Source of the DNA: an uncultured Oscillospiraceae bacterium
GTDB taxonomy: Bacteria; Bacillota; Clostridia; Oscillospirales; Oscillospiraceae
DNA length: 64,000 nucleotides
Assembly: GCA_947628185.1 (NCBI GenBank)
Contig: CANQYW010000006.1
Coordinates: 1-64,000 of the forward strand
Direction of reading: 5' to 3'
Shown: positions 43,052 through 50,940 of the stretch, in pieces
Numbering within the stretch: the first letter of the stretch is position 1
How the letters are laid out: the number at the start of each line of letters is the position of its first letter
The notes under the pieces: model-generated
The model's input: only the letters and a program-made list of their open reading frames with translations
Database searches by the model: none
What the model was told of the DNA's origin: nothing
Made by a program: the position numbers and the translations under genes

Positions 43052-44140
43052 TCATATCGACCTCGCCAAGGTCGAATTTAGGTACCTCTCGTCGCCGGTG
43101 ACGTCTTTTATTACCCGGATCTCCTTCGGGAAGACCACCTGGTCGGACTCATCCCGGAGCTCGATCTCCGCGATGGCCCGGTCCTGCCAGAAGGGGTAGA
43201 CGTCTATCTCAATGTACTGGTTCTCGTAGGTGAGGCAGTAGCGGGTCTTCCTTATCTGGCGGCGGGTGGTGTCGGCCTCCATCAGGAGGCGGAGGTACTG
43301 GTCCTTCGTCAGGCGGCGCTCTATCTCCACCCGCTTGAGGGCCGTCACCTTGCGTTTCGTGGTCTGGAAGTACACATAGCTGCCGTCCTCGCCGCGCTGG
43401 CGCAGGCGTGTCTCGCCGCCCTCCGGGGATTTAAGGTAGGTCTGGATGATCTCCACCCGGCGGCAGTTCGGGAGACTCTCGAGCCACGCGATGTCCGGGT
43501 ACTCGATTAGGAACTTGCGCTCGATCTCGTAGGGCTCCGGCTCCCCCAGGAAGGCCGTTATCTCCGCCACGAGCCGGCGCATCTTCGCCTCGAAATCGGT
43601 GGAGTTGTCTACGACGCGCAGGTGCGGATGGCCGGTCCAGGCGGCGATGAGCCTGTCGTCCAGGGCGGCGGCCTCCTCCGGCGTCTCCCGGCGGGCGTTG
43701 TTGTTGTCGGTGGTGTAGTAGTCCACCGCGCCCTTGGCGGCGGAGACGAGGTGGAAGACGGCGTCGTAGCTGTCCCGGAGCTCCACCTGGGACTTCCCGA
43801 GCTCCGTGAGGACCTCGGCGAACTCCTCGTCGGTCATGTAGGCGCGGTTATCCATGGTCCCCCGGTCGCAGACTATGAGTATCTTCTCTGCCGCCATGGT
43901 GGCCGCCGCCTGCTCAAACACGGACTCCTTCTCCAGCTGCAGGCGCATCTGGCACTTCTGATACTCCACATTCGACCCGCAGGTCCAGGGCGCCACGCCC
44001 CCGGTGATGAGCTCCGTGGCCGTCTCGGGGACGAAGAGGACGGCGTAGCCCATGGCGGTGAGGGCGTTCTGCACCCAGCTCATGGCGGTGGACTTCCCGG
44101 CGCAGGGGCCGCCGGTTATTACTATTTTTGTGACTCCCAT
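43052..44140 (-). CDS. P-loop ATPase fused to a CYTH (triphosphatase) domain
   Basis: A 362-residue protein. The N-terminal AAA_28-type ATPase (about 1-190) has the Walker A motif ITGGPCAGKST. The C-terminal CYTH domain (about 195-362) starts with the metal-binding EIERKFLI (E-x-E-x-K) and continues with RLRQRGEDGSY. CYTH enzymes hydrolyse inorganic or thiamine triphosphate. The ATPase half resembles kinases such as NadR-type or polyphosphate-related proteins. The real substrate is unknown. The start at 44140 is set by the P-loop distance; upstream codons lie inside the promoter and the neighbouring gene. Confidence 0.85.
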   Translation of the reverse strand: MGVTKIVITGGPCAGKSTAMSWVQNALTAMGYAVLFVPETATELITGGVAPWTCGSNVEYQKCQMRLQLEKESVFEQAAATMAAEKILIVCDRGTMDNRAYMTDEEFAEVLTELGKSQVELRDSYDAVFHLVSAAKGAVDYYTTDNNNARRETPEEAAALDDRLIAAWTGHPHLRVVDNSTDFEAKMRRLVAEITAFLGEPEPYEIERKFLIEYPDIAWLESLPNCRRVEIIQTYLKSPEGGETRLRQRGEDGSYVYFQTTKRKVTALKRVEIERRLTKDQYLRLLMEADTTRRQIRKTRYCLTYENQYIEIDVYPFWQDRAIAEIELRDESDQVVFPKEIRVIKDVTGDERYLNSTLARSI

Positions 44141-44210
44141 TTTGGCGCCAACTCGCTTTCTTGATTGATTTGTGGGGCCCCGGGCAAATTGGGCCGCCGG
44201 CACTGAGATA

Positions 44211-44239
44211 ATTATACGGAAAATGGTCCCGCGTGTCAA
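44211..44239 (-). promoter_or_regulatory. promoter of the ATPase-CYTH gene
   Basis: Minus-strand TTGACA (complement of 44234-44239), a 17-bp spacer and TATAAT (complement of 44211-44216): a full consensus sigma-A promoter about 70 bp before the start codon. Confidence 0.85.
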
Positions 44240-44284
44240 TGTTGGGCGGCGGGGGCCAAAATTAGAGAAAGGCGGTTTTGTGAC

Positions 44285-44671
44285 ATGACTGACGTTGTAG
44301 CGGCGCTCATATGGCGGGATGGTAAATTCCTGGCCTGTCAGCGCCCGCCGCAGAAGACAAGGGGTCTCCTCTGGGAGTTCGTGGGCGGCAAGGTGGAGCC
44401 CGGCGAGACCCGGGAGGAGGCCCTCCGGCGGGAGGTCCGGGAGGAACTGGACATGGAGATAGAGGTCCACGACATCTTCATGGAGCTCTGCCATAAGTAC
44501 CCGGACATGGACGTGCACCTCACCCTCTTCAACGCCTCCATCGTGAGGGGTGAGCCCAAGATGCTGGAACACGCGGACATCCGCTGGATAACACCCGCGG
44601 AGATACCGGGCTACAGTTTCTGCCCCGCGGACAAGGAGATACTGCGGAAACTTATGTCCCTGGGGAAGTGA
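44285..44671 (+). CDS. mutT: MutT-type Nudix pyrophosphohydrolase
   Basis: A 128-residue enzyme with a complete Nudix box, G-x5-E-x7-R-E-x2-E-E, from GGKVEPGETREEALRREV to REELDM at about residues 37-60. The family removes oxidised deoxynucleoside triphosphates such as 8-oxo-dGTP, or degrades dCTP-like nucleotides. It starts 144 bp from the divergent ATPase-CYTH gene. Confidence 0.9.
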   Translation: MTDVVAALIWRDGKFLACQRPPQKTRGLLWEFVGGKVEPGETREEALRREVREELDMEIEVHDIFMELCHKYPDMDVHLTLFNASIVRGEPKMLEHADIRWITPAEIPGYSFCPADKEILRKLMSLGK

Positions 44672-44720
44672 TGGAGCAAAATTACCACTTGAATTTTTTG
44701 TTAAAAGTAGTAAAATAAGA

Positions 44721-44762
44721 GGAAAGAGCTTGCGCGATCAAAGTGTTTCGCGGGCTCTTTTC
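44721..44762 (+). terminator. terminator between mutT and yitT
   Basis: GGAAAGAGC and GCG at 44721-44736 pair with CGC and GCTCTTTTCC at about 44749-44762. The sequence TTTTCC forms the tail. Base pairing is interrupted by small mismatches. Confidence 0.6.
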
Positions 44763-44782
44763 CTTTATAGGAGCGTGGGAGA

Positions 44783-45655
44783 ATGTTTGAGAGAAAGTAC
44801 TGGGAGGGGTTCCCCAAGGAGATACTGGGGAGCGTGCTGTACGCCGTGGGGACGTATAACTTCGCCATAGCGGCGGATCTGCCGCTGGTGGGGTTCTCCG
44901 GGGTGGCCTTTATAATGAATATGCTCCTCCACATACCGGTGGGCTGGGCGATAATACTGCTGAACATCCCAGTGGCTATTCTGTGCTTTAGGGTGCTGGG
45001 GCGCGGGTTCTTCTTCAGGTCCCTTAGGTGTACGTTCATCTCCTCGCTGATGATCGACTATCTGGCGCCGCTGCTGCCGGAGTACGGCGGCGACAGGCTC
45101 CTGGCGGCCCTGGGCACGGGCGTCATCGCGGGGCTGGGGCTGGCGCTCATCTACACTGCGGACTCCTCCACCGGGGGCATGGATTTCGTGACCGTCTCAG
45201 TGAAGACCCTGCGCCCGCACCTCCAGCTGGGACAGATAAACCTCGTCTATGACATAGGCGTCATAGCCATCGAGAGCATCCTCCTGCGGGACATCGACGG
45301 GTTCATTTACGGCATAATCGTGAGTTTTATAATGTCCGTGGTGGTGGACAAGACAATATTCGGCATAAACTCCGGTCGAATGGCCGTGATCGTCACGGAG
45401 AACGGGAAGATGGTCAGCGACGTCATAGAGGACACCTGCCACCGGGGCAGCACCATAGTGCCGGCCTTCGGCGGCTACCGGGAGGACAAGAAGGACATCG
45501 TAATCAGCGCCTGCACCACAAAACAGATGGTGGATATCATGAACGCCGTGAAGAAGGCGGACCCCATGGCCTTCAGCATGATCGTGGAATCCCAGGAGGT
45601 CCACGGCGACGGGTTCAGAACGGTGAGTTTCGGGGATAACGATAAGAAGAGTTGA
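44783..45655 (+). CDS. YitT family membrane protein
   Basis: A 290-residue protein. The first 180 residues form five or six membrane helices (DUF161). The last 80 form a cytosolic DUF2179 domain with VTENGKMVSDVI and VISACTTKQM. This family is conserved in Firmicutes with no proven transport substrate. It is followed directly by a CIRCE element that belongs to the next gene. Confidence 0.88.
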   Translation: MFERKYWEGFPKEILGSVLYAVGTYNFAIAADLPLVGFSGVAFIMNMLLHIPVGWAIILLNIPVAILCFRVLGRGFFFRSLRCTFISSLMIDYLAPLLPEYGGDRLLAALGTGVIAGLGLALIYTADSSTGGMDFVTVSVKTLRPHLQLGQINLVYDIGVIAIESILLRDIDGFIYGIIVSFIMSVVVDKTIFGINSGRMAVIVTENGKMVSDVIEDTCHRGSTIVPAFGGYREDKKDIVISACTTKQMVDIMNAVKKADPMAFSMIVESQEVHGDGFRTVSFGDNDKKS

Positions 45656-45657
45656 TT

Positions 45658-45684
45658 TTGGCACTCTCAACCCGAGAGTGCTAA
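45658..45684 (+). promoter_or_regulatory. CIRCE operator (HrcA site) of hsp20
   Basis: TTGGCACTC (45658-45666), nine bases, GAGTGCTAA (45676-45684) matches the CIRCE consensus TTAGCACTC-N9-GAGTGCTAA with one change. TTGGCA and TAAAAT (45682-45687) at 18-bp spacing may be the promoter itself, so bound HrcA would block RNA polymerase. No hrcA, groEL or dnaK is nearby. Confidence 0.88.
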
Positions 45685-45687
45685 AAT

Positions 45688-45874
45688 TCATTTTTATTTC
45701 ATAATTATTCCATTTAAAATTCATAAACCGGGGGTAATATATAGGCAAATCGAAGGACGAGAGTCCGGGAGCCGGTCCCGGTCCACCCCACCGGCCAGAT
45801 TGACCCCCGCCATTGGCGGCGGGGAGAATAATGAGCGGAGGGCGGGCATAATAAATTTATTTGGAGGTTTTATT
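45688..45874 (+). other. long structured 5' leader of hsp20
   Basis: About 190 bases lie between the CIRCE promoter and the hsp20 start. They can form GGAC-GAGA-GTCC (45755-45766), a competing CCGGGA/TCCCGG hairpin (45765-45781), and a strong CCCCGCC/GGCGGCGGGG hairpin near 45804-45824. The ribosome binding site, GGAGG, lies in a single-stranded AT-rich stretch. No known riboswitch class was recognised; an RNA thermosensor is possible but unproven. Confidence 0.45.
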
Positions 45875-46333
45875 ATGTTTGAACTCAGACCTTTCCACAG
45901 GAACAACCAGGATCTCACCTACAACCCCTTCAAGGCGATGGAGGAATTTGAGAAGCGTTTCTTTGAGGACCCCTTCACCGGGTTCTTCCAGAGCGGCGAC
46001 ATAGCGGAGTTCAAGACGGACATCTCCGACCAGGGCGACAGCTATCTGCTCGAGGCGGACTTGCCTGGGTTTGAGAAGAAGGACATCGAGCTCGACGTGT
46101 CCGGTGACGTGCTGACCATCAGCGCACGCCGCCACTCCAAGCACGAGGAGCAGGACAAGAAGGGCAGCTATGTGCGTCTTGAGCGCTCCTACGGCCAGTA
46201 CACCCGTCAGTTTGACATCTCGGGCATCGACGCCGACGGCATTGAGGCGAAGTACGAGAACGGCGTCCTCAAGCTGACGATGCCGAAGAAACAGTCCGTA
46301 CTGCCGGAGTCGAGGAAGTTGAAGATAGAGTAA
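45875..46333 (+). CDS. hsp20: Hsp20/alpha-crystallin small heat-shock protein
   Basis: A 152-residue ATP-independent holdase. The alpha-crystallin domain spans about residues 45-135, with LEADLPGFEKKDIELDVSGD and the closing YENGVLKLTMPKK. A charged, flexible N-terminus follows the MFELRPFHRNN start. It keeps unfolding proteins soluble during heat stress. GGAGG precedes the ATG at 45875. Transcription is under CIRCE/HrcA control. Confidence 0.94.
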   Translation: MFELRPFHRNNQDLTYNPFKAMEEFEKRFFEDPFTGFFQSGDIAEFKTDISDQGDSYLLEADLPGFEKKDIELDVSGDVLTISARRHSKHEEQDKKGSYVRLERSYGQYTRQFDISGIDADGIEAKYENGVLKLTMPKKQSVLPESRKLKIE

Positions 46334-46361
46334 GCGAACGCACATTAAGGTGTGGGTATAG

Positions 46362-46397
46362 CGCGGGGGCCGGAGCGATTCGACCCCCGCGTTTTTT
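46362..46397 (+). terminator. hsp20 terminator
   Basis: CGCGGGGG (46362-46369) pairs with CCCCCGCG (46384-46391), followed by TTTTTT (46392-46397). Confidence 0.93.
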
Positions 46398-46488
46398 CTT
46401 TCCAGAGAGTTCTGTCTATTTTTGTTGAAATTGGCCGGGGTTTACTATATAATAATGTGGTCAATAAAAGAGCCGAGGGGGCGGGGCG

Positions 46489-48315
46489 ATGAACGAACTG
46501 CTGGGGAGGAAACTTGAGGAGCTGCGGGGCGCCAGGGAGTATGAGTGCTGGTACCTCGTGAAACAGCCCACGGAGATGGGCAAGCTCTGCTACCTCGTCT
46601 CCGCTCTTGAGTCCTACAAGGAGCGGGGGAGCGGGGAGGTCCTGAGTTCCTACATATCCCGGTGGGTTAGAGAGCGGGCGGAGGCCGAGCCGGGGCTCGA
46701 CCTCACGGACAACTACCGGGCGCTGCGGGTGGCGGCCTTCTTCGGCCTCATCACCATGCGGGGCGCGGGGTACAAGGACGCCGCCGTCACGCCCGCATAT
46801 AGGGAGATACTTCTTCGCTGCGGCGGGCGGTTCGAGGACACATCAAGTTACCAGGACATCATAGACCGGCAGATCGAGAAGGTCTATTTGAGCTCCGAGA
46901 TAGACGAGGAATTTAACGGCGTCCGGCGCGGATTTAGGCTCTACCCCGTGATGCTCCTATATAAATTGCTCCTGGAGCTGGGGCGGACCACGGGGAACTA
47001 CGCCGTCTCCATCACCGAATATAAGCTCCTGGCCGCCACAACGAAGAGATACCAGGACTATCTAAGGACGCTGACGCTCATCTCCCTCATGAGGGAGGAC
47101 GACTCCGCCGTGCCGGAGTTCGAGGCGCTGTCATATAAGTTCGATAATAGGATGCTCCAGGCCCTAAAACAGCTCAGCACCCTTCGCGTGGACGCCGCCT
47201 CCATCACGATAGCCCCCGAGTGCCTTGAGACGGTGGCGGAGAGGGTACACATATTTGAAAACCGCCCGGAGCTCATGGAGCCTACGGATTACGTATCGTT
47301 TCTCGGCTCCACCGCCTCCCTCACGGAGACACCGCTCACGGAGCCGGAGACCCTTGAGGCGAGGGAGACCCGGGAGTGGGGCTTTGACTCGGCGCCCGGC
47401 GGGGAGAACCTTGTCATATACGGCACTCCCGGCTGCGGGAAGTCCTACTATCTGCAAAATACCCTCCTCCCGGCCCTGGGCGTGCCGGAGGAGCGGCGTG
47501 TCAGGACAACGTTTCACCCGGACTACTCAAACGCCGACTTCATAGGGCAGATAATCCCCAGGGTCCACAGGGACGGCTCTGTGAGTTACGAGTTTGACCC
47601 CGGCCCCTTCACCATAGCCCTCCGTATGGCAATTGAGCGCCCGGAGAGCCCCGCGGCGCTTGTGATAGAGGAGCTCAACCGGGGCAGCGCCCCCGGAATA
47701 TTTGGGGACATATTTCAGCTTTTGGATAGGGACGCCAATGGCCGGAGCCTCTACCCCGTGGCGAACACCGGGATATGCGGGTACCTCTCAAAATATTTTG
47801 AGGGGGAGGGGATAGAGTTTCACAGCGTACGCATACCGGGGAACCTGACCATAGCCGCCACAATGAACACCAGCGACCAGAACGTATTCACGCTGGACAC
47901 GGCCTTCAAGCGTCGGTGGAGATTCCTTAAACTTCCCAATTCCTTCGAGGACTCCCATCCCTACAGGGGGTATTTCGTCCCTGGTATGCCGGGAATCACC
48001 TGGCAGGAGCTGGCCGAGGACATAAATGACTTTATCGTCCGCGTCTCCGGGGACCTGAACTCCGAGGACAAGCAGCTGGGGGTGTACTTCATGGAGCCCG
48101 CCGCCCTCTGCGGGGACCAGAGTGAGTGCGGGGACCGGGACAAGAAACTCCGTTTCGCCCACAAACTTCTGGAGTACCTGTGGGACGACGTGGCCAAGTT
48201 CAACCGGCCCGACTGGTTCCGGGGGGATATTAGGACGCTGGACGGCCTCATCGAGGCGTACATGAGAGACGGGGAGAGGGTTTTTGCCGATGGCGTCATC
48301 AGGGGGCATAAGTGA
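46489..48315 (+). CDS. mcrB: McrB-like AAA+ GTPase/ATPase of a restriction system
   Basis: A 608-residue protein. An N-terminal alpha-helical region (about 1-290) is without a recognised domain. The AAA+ motor has Walker A GTPGCGKSY near residue 312, Walker B ALVIEELNRGSAPGIFGDI near 390, and sensor AATMNTSDQNVFTLDTAFKRRW. In McrBC systems this motor translocates DNA and activates the McrC nuclease. The next gene overlaps by 32 bp. The N-terminal region decides the DNA target and does not resemble the 5-methylcytosine-reading domain of E. coli McrB, so the modification recognised is unknown. Confidence 0.87.
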   Translation: MNELLGRKLEELRGAREYECWYLVKQPTEMGKLCYLVSALESYKERGSGEVLSSYISRWVRERAEAEPGLDLTDNYRALRVAAFFGLITMRGAGYKDAAVTPAYREILLRCGGRFEDTSSYQDIIDRQIEKVYLSSEIDEEFNGVRRGFRLYPVMLLYKLLLELGRTTGNYAVSITEYKLLAATTKRYQDYLRTLTLISLMREDDSAVPEFEALSYKFDNRMLQALKQLSTLRVDAASITIAPECLETVAERVHIFENRPELMEPTDYVSFLGSTASLTETPLTEPETLEARETREWGFDSAPGGENLVIYGTPGCGKSYYLQNTLLPALGVPEERRVRTTFHPDYSNADFIGQIIPRVHRDGSVSYEFDPGPFTIALRMAIERPESPAALVIEELNRGSAPGIFGDIFQLLDRDANGRSLYPVANTGICGYLSKYFEGEGIEFHSVRIPGNLTIAATMNTSDQNVFTLDTAFKRRWRFLKLPNSFEDSHPYRGYFVPGMPGITWQELAEDINDFIVRVSGDLNSEDKQLGVYFMEPAALCGDQSECGDRDKKLRFAHKLLEYLWDDVAKFNRPDWFRGDIRTLDGLIEAYMRDGERVFADGVIRGHK

Positions 48316-49540
48316 CAGGTTCCGACCCCACGCCGCTACCGGCGGCAGCGGCGACAGCTTTGTGGGGATAAAGCTCCTGGGGAACGAGGTGCACTTCTAC
48401 TACCCGGAGGCATACCGGCTGGAGCCCGGCTGCCGAAACGACGTGCTGGACATTTTGCGCACCGTCGCCGCCGCGAAGGCCGCCACCCGGGAGAGCTCGG
48501 GGGCGGACGACGCCCGGCGCGGCGAGGGGGAGTTCGCGCTCCTATCGTACCTCTGGCTCATATCCGATTTCTTGAGGAACGGATTTTACACCCCGCGGGA
48601 GCGGCGCTTGGCGGTGAACCGGCCCGGCAGGATAGACTGGCGCAGGACCATCGAGGGAAGGCCCGTGGTCTCCCGGGGGAACATCATCTACCCTGAGATA
48701 CGCGCCTGGGTCAGGAGCCCTGCCGAGAGCATGATAACTGAGATACACAGGTACGCCGTCAGGACGAGCATAGACCTCATCGGCTGGCTCTTTGGACTGG
48801 AGCCGGACTTCATAGAGGTGAGGCGGGTGACGCCGGAGGTGAAGAGGCGCTACCTCGCCGCCATAGACGGCGAGCTCCGCCGGACATTTGACGACGTGAA
48901 GAGACAGCGCCTCCGCCACATGGAGAGCGTCCTCCTGGGGCTCAACGCCCGGGAGGGCCGGGAGGAGCTGGCCTACGGCGTGGACTCCTACGCCTACTGC
49001 TTTGAGCGCATGGTGGACAGCGTCTTTGGGAGCGTCCGGGACCTGAGGGAGTTTTACCCCAGGGGCGTCTGGCACCTCACTCGGGAGGGGTACCGGCCGG
49101 CGCTCAGTACGGAGCTCCGGCCAGACACGGTGCTCATCCGGGGCGGCGACGCCTTTGTCATTGACGCCAAGTTCTATAGATTTGGCGTCACGGGCCGGGT
49201 GGAGGACCTGCCGGAGACGAGCTCCATCCAGAAACAGGTGACATACGGGGACTTCCTCAGGCGCAACGCCGTGAAGTTCGGAATAGAGAGGGTCTACAGC
49301 GCCTTCATACTGCCCTTCAACAAGGAGGGCGAGGTATTCAAAACTGATGAGGACCTTGTCTATATTGGCGCCGCCCGCCCAAACTGGCGCGGCGCCGAGG
49401 CGGGCCACGAGGTCATACATACCTTCCTCGTGGACCTAAAGAGCCTTATTAAGTCCTCCCGCCGTGGCGGGGACCGGGAGGCGGAGAGTCTGGCGCGGGA
49501 GATCGAGGCGCGTCAGGCGGAGATCAGTAATTTTATCTGA
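48284..49540 (+). CDS. mcrC: McrC/LlaJI-like nuclease subunit
   Basis: A 418-residue protein. The C-terminal PD-(D/E)xK nuclease shows LRPDTVLIRGG followed by FVIDAKFYRFG near residues 285-305, and SIQKQVTYG near 320. The N-terminal part resembles the DUF2357-type region of LlaJI/McrC proteins. Overlap with mcrB shows co-translation. No methyltransferase is adjacent, which favours a modification-dependent (type IV) system, although LlaJI itself needs its own methylases. Confidence 0.82.
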   Translation: MPMASSGGISDRFRPHAATGGSGDSFVGIKLLGNEVHFYYPEAYRLEPGCRNDVLDILRTVAAAKAATRESSGADDARRGEGEFALLSYLWLISDFLRNGFYTPRERRLAVNRPGRIDWRRTIEGRPVVSRGNIIYPEIRAWVRSPAESMITEIHRYAVRTSIDLIGWLFGLEPDFIEVRRVTPEVKRRYLAAIDGELRRTFDDVKRQRLRHMESVLLGLNAREGREELAYGVDSYAYCFERMVDSVFGSVRDLREFYPRGVWHLTREGYRPALSTELRPDTVLIRGGDAFVIDAKFYRFGVTGRVEDLPETSSIQKQVTYGDFLRRNAVKFGIERVYSAFILPFNKEGEVFKTDEDLVYIGAARPNWRGAEAGHEVIHTFLVDLKSLIKSSRRGGDREAESLAREIEARQAEISNFI

Positions 49541-49584
49541 CGCCGCGACAATTTTAGAATCAGACGGGCAAGGGGGAGACGCGC

Positions 49585-50904
49585 ATGAGGGCAGCCGTGG
49601 TCACGGCCGCGCTGACTGCCCTGCTGGCGCTTATCATCCCCGCGCCGGTGAGGGCGGCGGACTATGGCGACTATGGGGATTTTGGACTGGTGGCCGCCCT
49701 TGACAGCTCCGGCGAGGTTCTTGGGGTGGAGGCGGCCGTGGTGGCGGTCTACAACTCCGAGAGCGGGGACAGTCTGACGCTGGCGGAGACCGGCCTTGAC
49801 ATAGTAAATGGGGACGCGGCGGAGTACCGCCTGACGTTTGAGGGGCAGGAGCTGGAGGCCGCGCTCCGGCTGACGAACGACGAACTGGGGCTCGCCACAT
49901 TCAGCGTGGAGAACCCCGGCAACCTTCTGAATGCCGACGGGGCCTACTACCCCGCCGCCGGGGAGGTGGAGCTCCACTACCTGCGCGTCACCGAGGACGG
50001 GATAACGAATGGGAGCCGCGAGGCGCGGCTAATTGGCGCCTCCCAGATGGGGGACAGCCTATTTATTTACGAGCTGGACCCGGAGCCAGAGCTCACGGAG
50101 GACATGGTGACGCCCATGGCGGTGCTGAACTCTGAGCACGTGGTGGTGGGCATAGTCACGCCGAACCTCCAGGTGGTGTCCCGAATATTTGATGAGGAGA
50201 CCTTCGGCGCGCCGCTCTCCGGGGACGAGGATGAGCCAGGCGTTGACCCGCCGGAGGGGGATATAGGGCCCGACACCCCGCCGGAGGAGGAACCGCCCCG
50301 GGATAGCGGCCCTGTGACTGCCGGGGACGGCGGGGCAAGCCCCTGGATCTACGTTGCCATAGTGGTCCTCGCCCTCATCATAGCGGCGGGGGTGCTCGTA
50401 ACCGACCGCCGGCGCGCCGCCGAGAGGACCCAGGCCACGGCGGAGGAGCCAAAGAGCCCGGAGCGCCGGACGGAGAGACAGAAACCCGCAAAAAGCGGCC
50501 CGGATGAGCCCCGGCCATCGGAGGAGAGTCCAAACGAGAGTCCGAACGAGAGCTCAAACGAGAGTCCAAACGCGGACTCAATTGAGAGCGCCCGGCCCAT
50601 TATAGTGGGCGTGGGCGGCGTCATGGACGGGAAAAGCTTTGAGCTCACGGAGCGGGGACTCAGGATAGGCCGGGACGAGGAGTGCGCCGTGAGGTACGGC
50701 CCGGAGGCCGCCGGGATAGGCCGCCGCCACTGTGTACTTCTACTCCGCGACGGGGCGGTAGCCTTGGTGGACGAGGGCTCCTCCTACGGCACATTCATAC
50801 AGGGGAGCGGACGGGTGGAGGCGAAGACCCCGGTGCCGCTCCATGACGGCGATATTTTCTACCTCGGGGATAGTAAGAACGCCTTCAGACTCACCTTCCG
50901 GTGA
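49585..50904 (+). CDS. membrane protein with trypsin-like ectodomain and cytoplasmic FHA domain
   Basis: A 439-residue protein. A signal peptide (about 1-28) is followed by an extracytoplasmic domain (30-215), a Pro/Asp-rich stretch, a membrane helix (about 253-272), an Asn/Ser/Glu linker and a C-terminal FHA domain (about 343-439). The FHA has RIGRDEEC, RRHC and YGTFIQGSG and should bind phosphothreonine. The ectodomain pattern, such as AEYRLTFEGQELEAAL and VLNSEHVVVGIVTPN, looks like an HtrA/S1C protease fold lacking the histidine, aspartate and serine. That resemblance is inference. Paired with the PP2C gene 36 bp downstream. Confidence 0.82.
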   Translation: MRAAVVTAALTALLALIIPAPVRAADYGDYGDFGLVAALDSSGEVLGVEAAVVAVYNSESGDSLTLAETGLDIVNGDAAEYRLTFEGQELEAALRLTNDELGLATFSVENPGNLLNADGAYYPAAGEVELHYLRVTEDGITNGSREARLIGASQMGDSLFIYELDPEPELTEDMVTPMAVLNSEHVVVGIVTPNLQVVSRIFDEETFGAPLSGDEDEPGVDPPEGDIGPDTPPEEEPPRDSGPVTAGDGGASPWIYVAIVVLALIIAAGVLVTDRRRAAERTQATAEEPKSPERRTERQKPAKSGPDEPRPSEESPNESPNESSNESPNADSIESARPIIVGVGGVMDGKSFELTERGLRIGRDEECAVRYGPEAAGIGRRHCVLLLRDGAVALVDEGSSYGTFIQGSGRVEAKTPVPLHDGDIFYLGDSKNAFRLTFR

Positions 50905-50940
50905 GCGGGCGAGCGGGCGGAGACCCGCAGGAGGGCACAT

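Noticed and set aside
50520-50590. Repeated GAGAGTCCAAAC-type units
   Set aside because: They encode an Asn/Glu/Ser/Pro linker between the membrane helix and the FHA domain.
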